DNA from: Amycolatopsis sp. MtRt-6
GTDB taxonomy: Bacteria; Actinomycetota; Actinomycetes; Mycobacteriales; Pseudonocardiaceae
NCBI RefSeq assembly: GCF_017308975.1
Contig: NZ_JADWPD010000026.1
Coordinates: 62,001 to 126,000, forward strand
Direction of reading: 5' to 3'
Length of the DNA stretch: 64,000 nt
Position 1 is the first letter of the stretch; the number at the start of each line of letters is the position of its first letter. Under the pieces are notes generated by a model that saw nothing but the letters and a program-made list of their open reading frames with translations, ran no database searches and was not told where the DNA came from. The position numbers and the translations under genes are program-made. Of this stretch, positions 7,611 to 15,137 are shown in pieces.

Positions 7611-10600
7611 GTGACGGAACCGGCACCCGAATCGGCCGTGGCGCTCGTCGGGATGGCGGGCCGGTTCCCCGGCGCCGCCGACGTCGAGCAGCTGCGCCGC
7701 AACCTCGCGGCCGGGATCTCCGGCCTGCGCGAGCTGACCGACTCCGAGCTCACCGCCGCGGGCGTGGACCCGGCCACGCCGGGCCACGTCCGCGTCGGCG
7801 GTCCGGTGGCCGGCGGCGTCGAGACGTTCGACGCCGCCGCCTTCGGGCTGGGCGCGCGGGAAGCGGAGACCCTGGAACCGCACCACCGGCTGCTGCTGGA
7901 GTGCGCGTGGGAGGCCCTGGAGCGGGCCGGCTACCGGCCGGCCGACCCGGGGCTGCCCGTCGGGCTGTTCGCCGGTTGCGCGTTCCCCGACTACCTGACC
8001 CGCAACCTGACCGGCCTCGCCGCCGAACCGGGCGGCAAGCCGCTGTTGTCGGCGGGCGTGGAGCGCGACTCGCTGACGTCGCTCGTGTCGTACAAGCTGG
8101 GCCTGCGCGGCCCGGCGATCACGGTGCAGACGTACTGTTCGACGTCGCTGGTCGCGGTGCACCTGGCGTGCCAGAGCCTGCTGACGTACGAGTGCGACCT
8201 GGCCCTGGCCGGCGGCGCGGCGCTGCCGCTGCCGCAGACCGGCGGCCACGTGCACGCCGAAGGGGACATCCTCTCGCCCGACGGCCGGGTGCGGGCCCTC
8301 GACGCCGAGGCGAACGGCACGGTGATGGGCTCCGGCGCGGCGGTCGTCGCGCTGAAGCGCCTGGAGGACGCCCTCGCCGACGGCGACGTCGTGCACGCGG
8401 TGATCCTCGGCTCGGCGGTCAACAACGACGGCCGCGACCGCGCCGGCTACCCGGCGCCCGGAGTGGCCGGACAGGCGGCGGTGGTCGACACCGCGCTGGC
8501 CGTGGCCGGGGTGAAGCCCGAGACGGTGGGGTACGTCGAGTGCCACGCCGTCGGCACGCCACTCGGTGATTCGATCGAGCTGGCGGCGCTGAACCGGGTG
8601 TTCGGGCCCGGGCGGGCGGCGCCGTGCGTGCTCAGCTCGGTCAAGCCGAGCATCGGGCACCTGGACCGGGCGTCCGGGGTGACGTCGTTGATCCGGGCGG
8701 CGCTGAACCTGCGTGACGGCGTCCTGCCGGGTACTTTCGGTTTTCGCACGCCGAATCCCGCTCTCGGTGACCGGTTCACCGTGCTGCCCGCCGACGCTCC
8801 CTGGCCCGCGGACGGTGTGCCGCGGCGGGCGGGTGTCAGCTCGTTCGGGGTGGGTGGGACGAACGCGCACGTCGTCCTCGAAGAGCCGCCTTCTCGGGTT
8901 CCCCGGCACTCGAGTGGTCCTCATGTGCTGACCTTTTCCGCCGGAGATCGTGGCGCGCTCGACGAGGTGACCGCGCGGCTGCGGGCCCACTTGGCCGCGC
9001 ACCCTGCGCTGGATCTCGGTGACGTGGCGTTCACCCTGCAGGTCTCGCGGGGCCACTTCGCGCTGCGGCGGGCGGTGGTGGTCCGGGACCAGGCCGACGC
9101 CCTGGCCGCGTTGGCCGACCCCGGCCGGTGGATCGACGGTGAGACCCGCCGCCGTGACCCGCGGGTGCGCCTGATCGCGGGCACCGGCTCGGACTGGACG
9201 GCAACGGCTGCGGCCGCGCACCGCCTGCTGGCCGGGGCCGAAGTCCCCGCTCCGGCGGCGACTCGCGAGGGGGCGCTGTCGGCGGTGTCCGCCGGCTTGA
9301 CCCGGCTGGGCGTCCGGCTGGACGAGGGCGCGCCGGAGACGGTCGTCGTCGAGGCCGGGTTTCTCGCCGAGGAGCTGCTCGCGATGCTGGCCCGGCTGTG
9401 GCTCGCGGGCTGCACGGTGGACTGGCCGGCGTTGCACCGCGGGGAGGGACGGCGGGTGGAGCTGCCGCCGTACCCGTTCCAGCGCAAGCGGTTCTGGGTC
9501 GAGGCGGCGCCTTCGCGTCCGGCCGCGCACGTGCCGTCGTGGCGGCTCGACCCGCAGCCCCTGAGCGGCTTGGAGAGGCGGCTGCGGGCGGCGGGGCCGT
9601 GGCTGGTGTTCGCCGGCTCACCGGTGGGTGAGGCGTTGGCTTCGCGCATCACGCTGGCCGGAGCGGAGGTGACGACGGTGCGGCCGGGCCCCGGCTTCGC
9701 GTTGCTCGACACCGGCGACTTCGTCGTGGGCCCCGGCGACCTGCCGGAGCTGCAGCGGTCGCTGGTGGTGGTCCCCCGCACGGTGGTGCACGGCTTCGCC
9801 CTGGGTGGCGCACCGGGGGACATCGAGGCGGCGGCCGAGCTGTGGCCGGGAATGGTGACGCTGACGTCCGGAGCGGTGGGGGTGCTGGGCCCGGACCTGA
9901 CGACGCCGTCGCACGCGGGCCTGACGGGGCTGACCGCCCGGCACGTCGACGTGGGTCCGGAGGCAGCGATCGACCAGGTGCTGGCGGCGGTGCTGAAGGG
10001 GGAGACGCCCCTCGCGGTACGGGGCGACCAGTCCTGGCGGCTGCACCACGAGCCGTGGGAGCCGGAGGTGCACACGGGTGTCGGCACGCCGGACCTGGTA
10101 GGGGCGGGTGCGGTCCACCGCGGCGCCGAGGAGCTGGGCCCGCCGAGGCAAGCTGTGGTGCATCGCGGTGCCGGTGTGGCAGGGCTGCGGGAGTCGGTGG
10201 CGGCTCGCGGTGCCGACCTGCCGGGTCTGGGGGAGTCGGTGGTGGGTCGCGGTGCCGACCTGCCGGACCTGGGCGGGCAGCGGGGCATCCTCCTCGTCCA
10301 GCCGGACCCCGCCGGCCGCGTCCTCGCCGCCCACGCCAGGGTCGCCCGGCTCGCCGGCCGTGGGCAGTGGACCACCGTCGTGTCCAGCACGGACCCCACC
10401 CCGGAAATCCTCACCGCCCTAGTCGCCGCCGACCACCTCACCGAGGTGGTGCTCTCCGGGGTTCCGCTCGCCCGGCCGGTCCCGGCCGGCGAGACGGCGC
10501 AGCCGGCGGCTTCGATCCGGCCGCGACCGGCGCTGGGAACGCCGTTCGTCGAGCCGGAGCCGGGCCTCGAGCAGGAGGTGGCGGCTCGCTGGGCCGCCGC

Positions 10601-10766
10601 GCTGGGCTACGCCGAGATCGGCGCGGACGACAACTTCTTCGAACTGGGCGGCCGCTCCGCCGGCGCCGTCCGCATCGCGGCCTGCTGGCACCTCCCCGCG
10701 ACGGCGGTCGTCGAACTGCCGACGGTCCGGCTCCTCGCCGCCCGCATCGCCGAGCTCGGTTCCTGA
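7611..10766 (+). CDS. Eroded PKS module: KS - AT scar - KR remnant - ACP
   Basis: This 1051-residue protein starts at GTG 7611 behind GGAGAAAGGA. Residues about 8-430 form a ketosynthase with an intact triad: Cys176 (TYCSTSL), His312 (ECHAVGT) and His350 (SIGHL). An AT would normally follow; here only its edges remain (RLIAGTGSDW near 520 and the ARLWLAGCTVDW...PYPFQRKRFW end near 590-630), with the central catalytic part gone. Residues about 640-965 resemble a KR, but the NADPH motif TGGxGG reads QPDPAG and no catalytic Tyr region survives. A 4 x 14-residue repeat (834-889) sits just before it. The C-terminal ACP has Ser1016 (LGGRSAG). It could use an extender delivered in trans, for example the FkbH-type ACP unit, or shuttle a starter (inference). 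Confidence 0.9.
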   Translation: MTEPAPESAVALVGMAGRFPGAADVEQLRRNLAAGISGLRELTDSELTAAGVDPATPGHVRVGGPVAGGVETFDAAAFGLGAREAETLEPHHRLLLECAWEALERAGYRPADPGLPVGLFAGCAFPDYLTRNLTGLAAEPGGKPLLSAGVERDSLTSLVSYKLGLRGPAITVQTYCSTSLVAVHLACQSLLTYECDLALAGGAALPLPQTGGHVHAEGDILSPDGRVRALDAEANGTVMGSGAAVVALKRLEDALADGDVVHAVILGSAVNNDGRDRAGYPAPGVAGQAAVVDTALAVAGVKPETVGYVECHAVGTPLGDSIELAALNRVFGPGRAAPCVLSSVKPSIGHLDRASGVTSLIRAALNLRDGVLPGTFGFRTPNPALGDRFTVLPADAPWPADGVPRRAGVSSFGVGGTNAHVVLEEPPSRVPRHSSGPHVLTFSAGDRGALDEVTARLRAHLAAHPALDLGDVAFTLQVSRGHFALRRAVVVRDQADALAALADPGRWIDGETRRRDPRVRLIAGTGSDWTATAAAAHRLLAGAEVPAPAATREGALSAVSAGLTRLGVRLDEGAPETVVVEAGFLAEELLAMLARLWLAGCTVDWPALHRGEGRRVELPPYPFQRKRFWVEAAPSRPAAHVPSWRLDPQPLSGLERRLRAAGPWLVFAGSPVGEALASRITLAGAEVTTVRPGPGFALLDTGDFVVGPGDLPELQRSLVVVPRTVVHGFALGGAPGDIEAAAELWPGMVTLTSGAVGVLGPDLTTPSHAGLTGLTARHVDVGPEAAIDQVLAAVLKGETPLAVRGDQSWRLHHEPWEPEVHTGVGTPDLVGAGAVHRGAEELGPPRQAVVHRGAGVAGLRESVAARGADLPGLGESVVGRGADLPDLGGQRGILLVQPDPAGRVLAAHARVARLAGRGQWTTVVSSTDPTPEILTALVAADHLTEVVLSGVPLARPVPAGETAQPAASIRPRPALGTPFVEPEPGLEQEVAARWAAALGYAEIGADDNFFELGGRSAGAVRIAACWHLPATAVVELPTVRLLAARIAELGS
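10110..10277 (+). repeat. Four in-frame 42-bp tandem repeats within the KS-ACP gene
   Basis: Units at 10110-10151, 10152-10193, 10194-10235 and 10236-10277 are each exactly 42 bp and encode 14-residue repeats of the type (A/S)V-x-x-RGA-x-x-x-x-L-x-E. The last two are most alike (SVAARGADLPGLGE and SVVGRGADLPDLGG), the first the most worn. The array separates the KR structural remnant from the dead nucleotide-binding remnant. The period is twice 21 bp, the period of the other arrays in this cluster. Confidence 0.85.
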
Positions 10767-10771
10767 CCCGC

Positions 10772-10815
10772 AGGCGAGAGGCCCCTTCCCGGAACCGGGA
10801 AGGGGCCTCTCGCCT
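10772..10815. terminator. Perfect 21-bp hairpin, bidirectional terminator
   Basis: Arms 10772-10792 and 10795-10815 are exact reverse complements (AGGCGAGAGGCCCCTTCCCGG) around AA. It follows the KS-ACP stop by five bases and lies between two convergent operons, so it can serve both strands. Confidence 0.87.
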
Positions 10816-10886
10816 GGGTGATGGGCCCGCCGCCAGGGGTATTGGCGACGGACCCGCCACGATCAGGGGTAGCAAAGCGTGATCGA

Positions 10887-11014
10887 AGGGGCATCAAGCG
10901 TGTCTGGAGGGGCATCAAGCGTGTCTGGAGGGGCATCAAGCGTGTCTGGAGGGGCATCACACGCGATGCCCCTCCAGACACGCGAGATGCCCCGCGAATC
11001 ACCCGTGATGCCCC
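10887..11014. repeat. Intergenic 21-bp repeat array with giant inverted symmetry
   Basis: Three complete direct copies of AGGGGCATCAAGCGTGTCTGG (10887-10907, 10908-10928, 10929-10949) and a partial fourth are followed by copies in the opposite orientation: GATGCCCC recurs at 10965, 10986 and 11007, again every 21 bp. The two orientations meet in a 19-bp perfect stem (10940-10958 and 10965-10983) with a six-base loop. The array fills the gap between the KS-ACP and thioesterase stop codons. The same unit, differing at about two bases, forms an array inside PKS2 at 26937-27128. Confidence 0.9.
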
Positions 11015-11021
11015 GGCCGGC

Positions 11022-11768
11022 TCAGGACCAGGGGCGGAGGGCGGTGGCCAGGTGGGCCAAGGTGACGTCCTCCTGCTCCAGCACCGCGAAGTGCCCGCCC
11101 TCCAGGACATGCCCGCGGAACGGCCGGACCGTCTGCTCCCGCCACGCCAGCACCGACTCCACACTCGCGCGGACGTCCGCCGTGCTCGCCAGTGCCGTCA
11201 CCGGTACCTCCAGCGGCGGCCCCGCCACGTACCCGTACGTGTTCTTCACCGTCAGGTCCGCCCGGATCGGCGGCAGGATGAGCCGCAGCACGCGGGGGTC
11301 GTTCAGGAACACCTCCGGCGTGCCGCCCAAAGCGCGCAGCAGTGCCACGATCTCCGCGTCGCCCATGCCGGCCACGATCGGGTCGTCCGGTGTCAGCCAC
11401 TGCGGGGCCGGGCAGCCCGACACCACCAGCTGCACCGGCGGCGCGGCACCACGGCGGGCGATCTCCCGCACCAGCTCGAACCCGACCAGTGCGCCCAGGC
11501 TGTGGCCGTAAATCGCGTACGGGGAGCCGGCCGGCAGCACGAAGTCCGCCAGATCGGCGACGTACGTCGACATCGCCGTGTGCGGCGCGTCCTTCTGCCG
11601 CGTCTCGCGGCCCGGTGGCTGGAGCGGGCACACCGTCACCCCGGGCAGCCGGCCGATCCACGACCGGAACGCCGACGCCGAACCGCCCGCGTGCGGCAGG
11701 CAGTACAGCCGCACGTTCCCCGCGGTCGCGGGGAACGGCAGCCAGCGGCTCGCGACGGCCGTCGTCAC
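11022..11768 (-). CDS. Type II thioesterase (alpha/beta hydrolase)
   Basis: This 248-residue protein has the RifR/TEII family layout: LYCLPHAGGSASAF near residue 20, nucleophile Ser90 in YGHSLGALVGFE, a lid region around 120-150, and the catalytic His in GGHFAVLEQ near 226. The start is GTG at 11768, overlapping the FkbH-like stop by four bases. Stand-alone thioesterases of this family remove stalled or wrong acyl groups from PKS carrier domains. Because no module in the window ends in a TE domain, this enzyme could also help release the product, though that would be unusual. It is the last gene of the long minus-strand operon. Confidence 0.93.
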   Translation of the reverse strand: MTTAVASRWLPFPATAGNVRLYCLPHAGGSASAFRSWIGRLPGVTVCPLQPPGRETRQKDAPHTAMSTYVADLADFVLPAGSPYAIYGHSLGALVGFELVREIARRGAAPPVQLVVSGCPAPQWLTPDDPIVAGMGDAEIVALLRALGGTPEVFLNDPRVLRLILPPIRADLTVKNTYGYVAGPPLEVPVTALASTADVRASVESVLAWREQTVRPFRGHVLEGGHFAVLEQEDVTLAHLATALRPWS

Positions 11769-12841
11769 GACTCCACCTCGAGCGTCACGTACGCGGGCGG
11801 CTCCTGGACCGCCGTCAGGTCCGCCGCCAGCACCACGTGCGCGCCCTCGCGCGAGACCTCGCGGAACCCGCTGAACGCGTACGTGATCTGCATCATCCGG
11901 TTCCGCCCGGTCTCGACGAAGTCCGCGCGCAGCCCCGCACCCGCCGCCCGGGCCAGGCCCATCACGTGGCCCAGCAGGACCGTCCCGACCCCGCGCGACA
12001 TCACGCGGCACGACATCAGCATCATGTTCAGCCGCCAGTCCGGCGCGCCCTTCTCCAGCAGCGCCAGGCCGATCTTGCCGTAGGAGCCGAACTTGTCGGT
12101 CAGCGACGCGACGAGCAGCACGTGGTCCGGAGACGAGCGCAACGCGTCCAGCTCGTCGTAGGAGTACGTCCGCCCGGTCGAGTTGAGCTGGTTGGTGCGG
12201 ACCGTCAGCTCCTCCGCCCGCTGCAGGTCCTCCCGCCGGGCCGGCGCGATGGTGAACCGCAGGTCCAGGCTCGCCAGGAAGTCCTCGCCGGTCCCTTCGA
12301 AGTCCGCCTCGACGTCGTCGCGGGCGAGCTGGCTGAAGTACATCCCGCGCCGCTGCGCCGACTCGTCGGTGACGAACCGCGGGGCGAACTCCGGACGCCG
12401 CAGTACCTCGTCGGCCGCCAGAATGTCCACAGTGGTCACCTGGGGCAGCGCGAAGGACACCTCGGCGCGCTCGAACTCCTGGTCGTCGACGAACGCGAAC
12501 GCGTCCAGCCCCAGGTTGAGCTTCTGCGCGAGCTGGCCGATCGACACCGACTTCGCGTTCCACGAGATGCGCGGGAACAGGAAGTACTCGTCGAGGCCGA
12601 ACTCGCGCAGCTTCGCCATCGCGGCCTCGTGGTCGTTCTTGCTGGCGACCGAGTGCAGCACGCCCATCGCGTCGAGCCGCTTGACGTGCTCGACCACCCA
12701 CGGCCGCAGCCGGACGTCGCCGTCTTCGAGCAGGACCCCGTCCCAGACGGTGTTGTCGAGGTCCCACACCACGCACTTGATCTTGCCCTGCACCGGCTTC
12801 TGGGCGGGAACCACGGATGCCGGGGAGATGAGACTGGTCAC
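11765..12841 (-). CDS. FkbH-like glyceryl-ACP synthase (HAD superfamily)
   Basis: This 358-residue protein has the HAD motif VVWDLDNTVWDG with Asp27 and Asp29 and the family phrases HSVASKNDHEAAM, FVDDQEFERAEV and RTNQLNST. FkbH-family proteins move a D-3-phosphoglyceryl group from 1,3-bisphosphoglycerate to a dedicated ACP with loss of phosphate. The adjacent ACP, dehydrogenase and hydroxyacyl dehydrogenase would then oxidise it to hydroxymalonyl-ACP. The start is GTG 12841, overlapping the upstream stop (GTGA), so translation is coupled. No O-methyltransferase (FkbG) lies next to the set, so the unit may stay as hydroxymalonyl, as in zwittermicin biosynthesis, rather than methoxymalonyl. 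Confidence 0.93.
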   Translation of the reverse strand: MTSLISPASVVPAQKPVQGKIKCVVWDLDNTVWDGVLLEDGDVRLRPWVVEHVKRLDAMGVLHSVASKNDHEAAMAKLREFGLDEYFLFPRISWNAKSVSIGQLAQKLNLGLDAFAFVDDQEFERAEVSFALPQVTTVDILAADEVLRRPEFAPRFVTDESAQRRGMYFSQLARDDVEADFEGTGEDFLASLDLRFTIAPARREDLQRAEELTVRTNQLNSTGRTYSYDELDALRSSPDHVLLVASLTDKFGSYGKIGLALLEKGAPDWRLNMMLMSCRVMSRGVGTVLLGHVMGLARAAGAGLRADFVETGRNRMMQITYAFSGFREVSREGAHVVLAADLTAVQEPPAYVTLEVES

Positions 12842-13977
12842 GGTACCTGCTTCCGGTAGGCCTCGGCGGCGATGGTCATCCGCTGGATCTCGGTGCTGCC
12901 CTCGATGATCTCCATGACCTTCGAGTCCCGGTAGAACCGGGCCACGGGGTAGTCCGTGCCGCAGCCGTTGGCGCCGTGCACCTGCACGGCCTCCGACGCG
13001 TGCTTCGCGGCCGCGACCGAAGCGAAGTACTTCGCCACCCAGGTGGCCATGATCGTGGCCGAGTCGCCGCGGTCCTTGAGCCGGCCGGCCTCGGCCAGCA
13101 GCAGCCGGGCCGCGCGGACGTCGGTGACCATGTCCGAAAGCTTCGCCTGGATCAGCGGCAGGTCCTTCAACGGCGTGCCGCCGACCGTGCGCCGCGTCGT
13201 GTAGTCCGCGCACGCGTCGGCACACGCCTGGATGATGCCCACCGACCCGGCCGCGACGCTGTAGCGGCCGAGGTCGAGCGTGCCGGTGAGGACCATGCCG
13301 GAGGCGAAGCCGCTCGGCCCGAGCAGCGCGTCGGCACCGAGCCGGACGCCGTCGAACGCGATGGACGCCAGCATCGACGAGCGCGTCCCGAGGATGTCGT
13401 CGATCGGGGTGACCGTGACGCCGGGCGCGTCGCGCGGCACGAGCAGCGCGATCGTGCTGGCCGGGCCCTTCGCGAAGACGAGGAACAGGTCCGCGCGCTG
13501 CCCGTTGGTGGTCCACTTCTTGAGCCCGTCGAGCCGCCAGCCGTCGCCGTCCGGGACGGCGGTCGTGGTGATCGCGGCCGTGTCGCTGCCCGCGCCGGGT
13601 TCCGACAGGCAGAACGCGCCCAGGACGCGTCCGCTCGCCAGCTCCGGGCCCCACCGGCGTTGCTGCGCCTCGGTGCCGAAGCGCAGCAACGCCCAGGAGA
13701 GCATGGTGTGCACGGTCAGCAGGCTCCGGACCGACGAGCAACCGCGGCCGGCCTCCTCGTGGATCTCGCCGAGGGTGACCATGTCGGTGCCGGAGCCGCC
13801 GAGCGCGGGCGGCAGGAACGGCGCCCACAGCCCGGCTTCGGCGATCCTGTCCAGCAGGTCCTCGGGGATCCGCCCGGCCTTGTCCCACGCGTCGGCGAAG
13901 GGGACGACGTGCTCGTCCACGAAGGCCCGCGCGGCCTCGCGGCCGGGCGCGCGGACCGCGGTGAGTACCTCCGGCAC
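12838..13977 (-). CDS. Acyl-CoA dehydrogenase for ACP-bound extender (FkbI-like)
   Basis: This 379-residue flavoprotein has the acyl-CoA dehydrogenase signatures FCLSEPGAGSD (about residue 120) and MEIIEGSTEIQR near the C-terminus. It starts at GTG 13977, three bases after the ACP stop, and overlaps the FkbH-like gene. In methoxymalonyl/hydroxymalonyl pathways the homologue (FkbI, AsmF-type, ZmaE) oxidises the ACP-bound intermediate, acting with the 3-hydroxyacyl-CoA dehydrogenase to turn glyceryl-ACP into (hydroxy)malonyl-ACP. The operon context makes that role much more likely than fatty-acid oxidation. Confidence 0.92.
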   Translation of the reverse strand: MPEVLTAVRAPGREAARAFVDEHVVPFADAWDKAGRIPEDLLDRIAEAGLWAPFLPPALGGSGTDMVTLGEIHEEAGRGCSSVRSLLTVHTMLSWALLRFGTEAQQRRWGPELASGRVLGAFCLSEPGAGSDTAAITTTAVPDGDGWRLDGLKKWTTNGQRADLFLVFAKGPASTIALLVPRDAPGVTVTPIDDILGTRSSMLASIAFDGVRLGADALLGPSGFASGMVLTGTLDLGRYSVAAGSVGIIQACADACADYTTRRTVGGTPLKDLPLIQAKLSDMVTDVRAARLLLAEAGRLKDRGDSATIMATWVAKYFASVAAAKHASEAVQVHGANGCGTDYPVARFYRDSKVMEIIEGSTEIQRMTIAAEAYRKQVP

Positions 13978-13980
13978 GGC

Positions 13981-14232
13981 TCAGCCCACCGTCGCGGCCG
14001 GGCGCAGGCGGCCGACCAGCTCGGTCATCGCCGCCGCGGTGCGGAAGTTGTCGATCCGCAGCTCCTCGTTGGGGATGGTGACGGCGAACGTCTTCTCCAG
14101 GTGCATCACCAGCTCCATGGCGAACAGGGAGTTGATGTAGCCGAGCGAGAAGATGTCCTCGGTCGCGGTGATCTCGGCCTGCGGGAAACGGCCGGTGATG
14201 AAGGCGAGGATGTCGCCGGTGGTCTCGGACAT
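13981..14232 (-). CDS. Dedicated ACP for glycerate-derived extender (FkbJ-like)
   Basis: This 83-residue discrete carrier has its phosphopantetheine site at G-Y-I-N-S-L-F with Ser35. Asn instead of Asp before the Ser is characteristic, as I recall, of carriers that pair with FkbH proteins and separates it from the ACP at 4124. It lies in the order hydroxyacyl dehydrogenase, ACP, acyl dehydrogenase, FkbH, all minus strand and tightly packed. It should carry the glyceryl, then tartronyl/hydroxymalonyl unit handed to a PKS acyltransferase or directly to a module. Confidence 0.94.
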   Translation of the reverse strand: MSETTGDILAFITGRFPQAEITATEDIFSLGYINSLFAMELVMHLEKTFAVTIPNEELRIDNFRTAAAMTELVGRLRPAATVG

Positions 14233-14259
14233 GGTTGTTTCTCCTTCTGGGTAAGGGAA

Positions 14260-15102
14260 TCAGCTGTAGGTGTAGAAGCCGCGGCCGCTCTTGCGGCCGT
14301 GCAGGCCGGCGTCGGTCATCTGCTTGAGCAGCGGGCAGGGGCGGTACTTCGAGTCGGCGTAGTGCTCGTACAGCACCTCGACGCTGTAGAGGATCGTGTC
14401 GACGCCGATCAGGTCGGCGGTCTCCAGCGGGCCCATCGGGTGGCCGAAGCAGCCGCGGAACACCTCGTCGACCGACTCGGCCGTGGCGACGCCCTCGTGC
14501 ACCAGGTAGGCGGCCTCGTTGACGGTCAGCATGAGCACGCGGTTGGACACGAAGCCCGACGCGTCCTTCACGTCGACCCAGCGCTTGCCGATGCTGGTCA
14601 GCAGCTCGCGGGTGCGCAGGATGGTCTCCGGCGTGGTGTGGAAGCCCGGGATCAGCTCGACGACCGGCTTCTGCGGCACCGGGTTCATGAAGTGCACGCC
14701 GATGACGCGGCCGGGGTTCTTCCCGACCGACGCGATCCGCGTGATCGGCACGGCCGAGGTGTTGGCGATGATCACCGTGTCCGGGCCGCAGACCTCGTCG
14801 AGCTCGGCGTGCACGGCGGCCTTGACGGCCCAGTCCTCGGTGACGTTCTCGACGAGGATCTCGGTCTTGTCCAGCGCGGCCAGGCCGACCGCGGTGGTGA
14901 TCCGGGCGAGGATCTCGTCGGCGTCGAGCGCGGGGCCGCCCATCAGCCGGCTGAGCCGGCAGTTGCGCGTGATCGCGGCCCGCGCCTCCTCGAGGATCCG
15001 CTCGTCCTTGTCGACCAGCACGACCTCGTGGTCGGCGGCGGCGAAGTCCTGGGCGACGCCGATGCCCATGACGCCGGCGCCCACCACTCCCGTGACTGCC
15101 AT
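14260..15102 (-). CDS. 3-hydroxyacyl-CoA dehydrogenase (FkbK-like)
   Basis: This 280-residue protein has an N-terminal Rossmann motif (GVVGAGVMGIGVAQ, residues 5-18), the family phrases ENVTED and ANTSAVPIT, catalytic His in GVHFMNPVPQ, and the C-terminal dimer helix region ending HGRKSGRGFYTYS. Length matches 3-hydroxybutyryl-CoA dehydrogenases. The ATG at 15102 has AAAGGGA upstream. In this four-gene set it oxidises the free alcohol of ACP-bound glycerate (FkbK/ZmaG role). It follows PKS3 by 35 bp and belongs to the same operon. Confidence 0.93.
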   Translation of the reverse strand: MAVTGVVGAGVMGIGVAQDFAAADHEVVLVDKDERILEEARAAITRNCRLSRLMGGPALDADEILARITTAVGLAALDKTEILVENVTEDWAVKAAVHAELDEVCGPDTVIIANTSAVPITRIASVGKNPGRVIGVHFMNPVPQKPVVELIPGFHTTPETILRTRELLTSIGKRWVDVKDASGFVSNRVLMLTVNEAAYLVHEGVATAESVDEVFRGCFGHPMGPLETADLIGVDTILYSVEVLYEHYADSKYRPCPLLKQMTDAGLHGRKSGRGFYTYS

Positions 15103-15137
15103 GACTGTTTCCCTTTCTGCTGTGCGGACTGGGTCGT

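Noticed and set aside
10887..11014. CRISPR array
   Set aside because: Units are contiguous 21-bp repeats with inverted symmetry, without unique spacers, and no cas gene is present.
12838..15102. Fatty-acid beta-oxidation operon
   Set aside because: Dehydrogenase and 3-hydroxyacyl dehydrogenase alone would fit, but the dedicated ACP with the INSLF site and the FkbH-like gene show an ACP-bound extender pathway.
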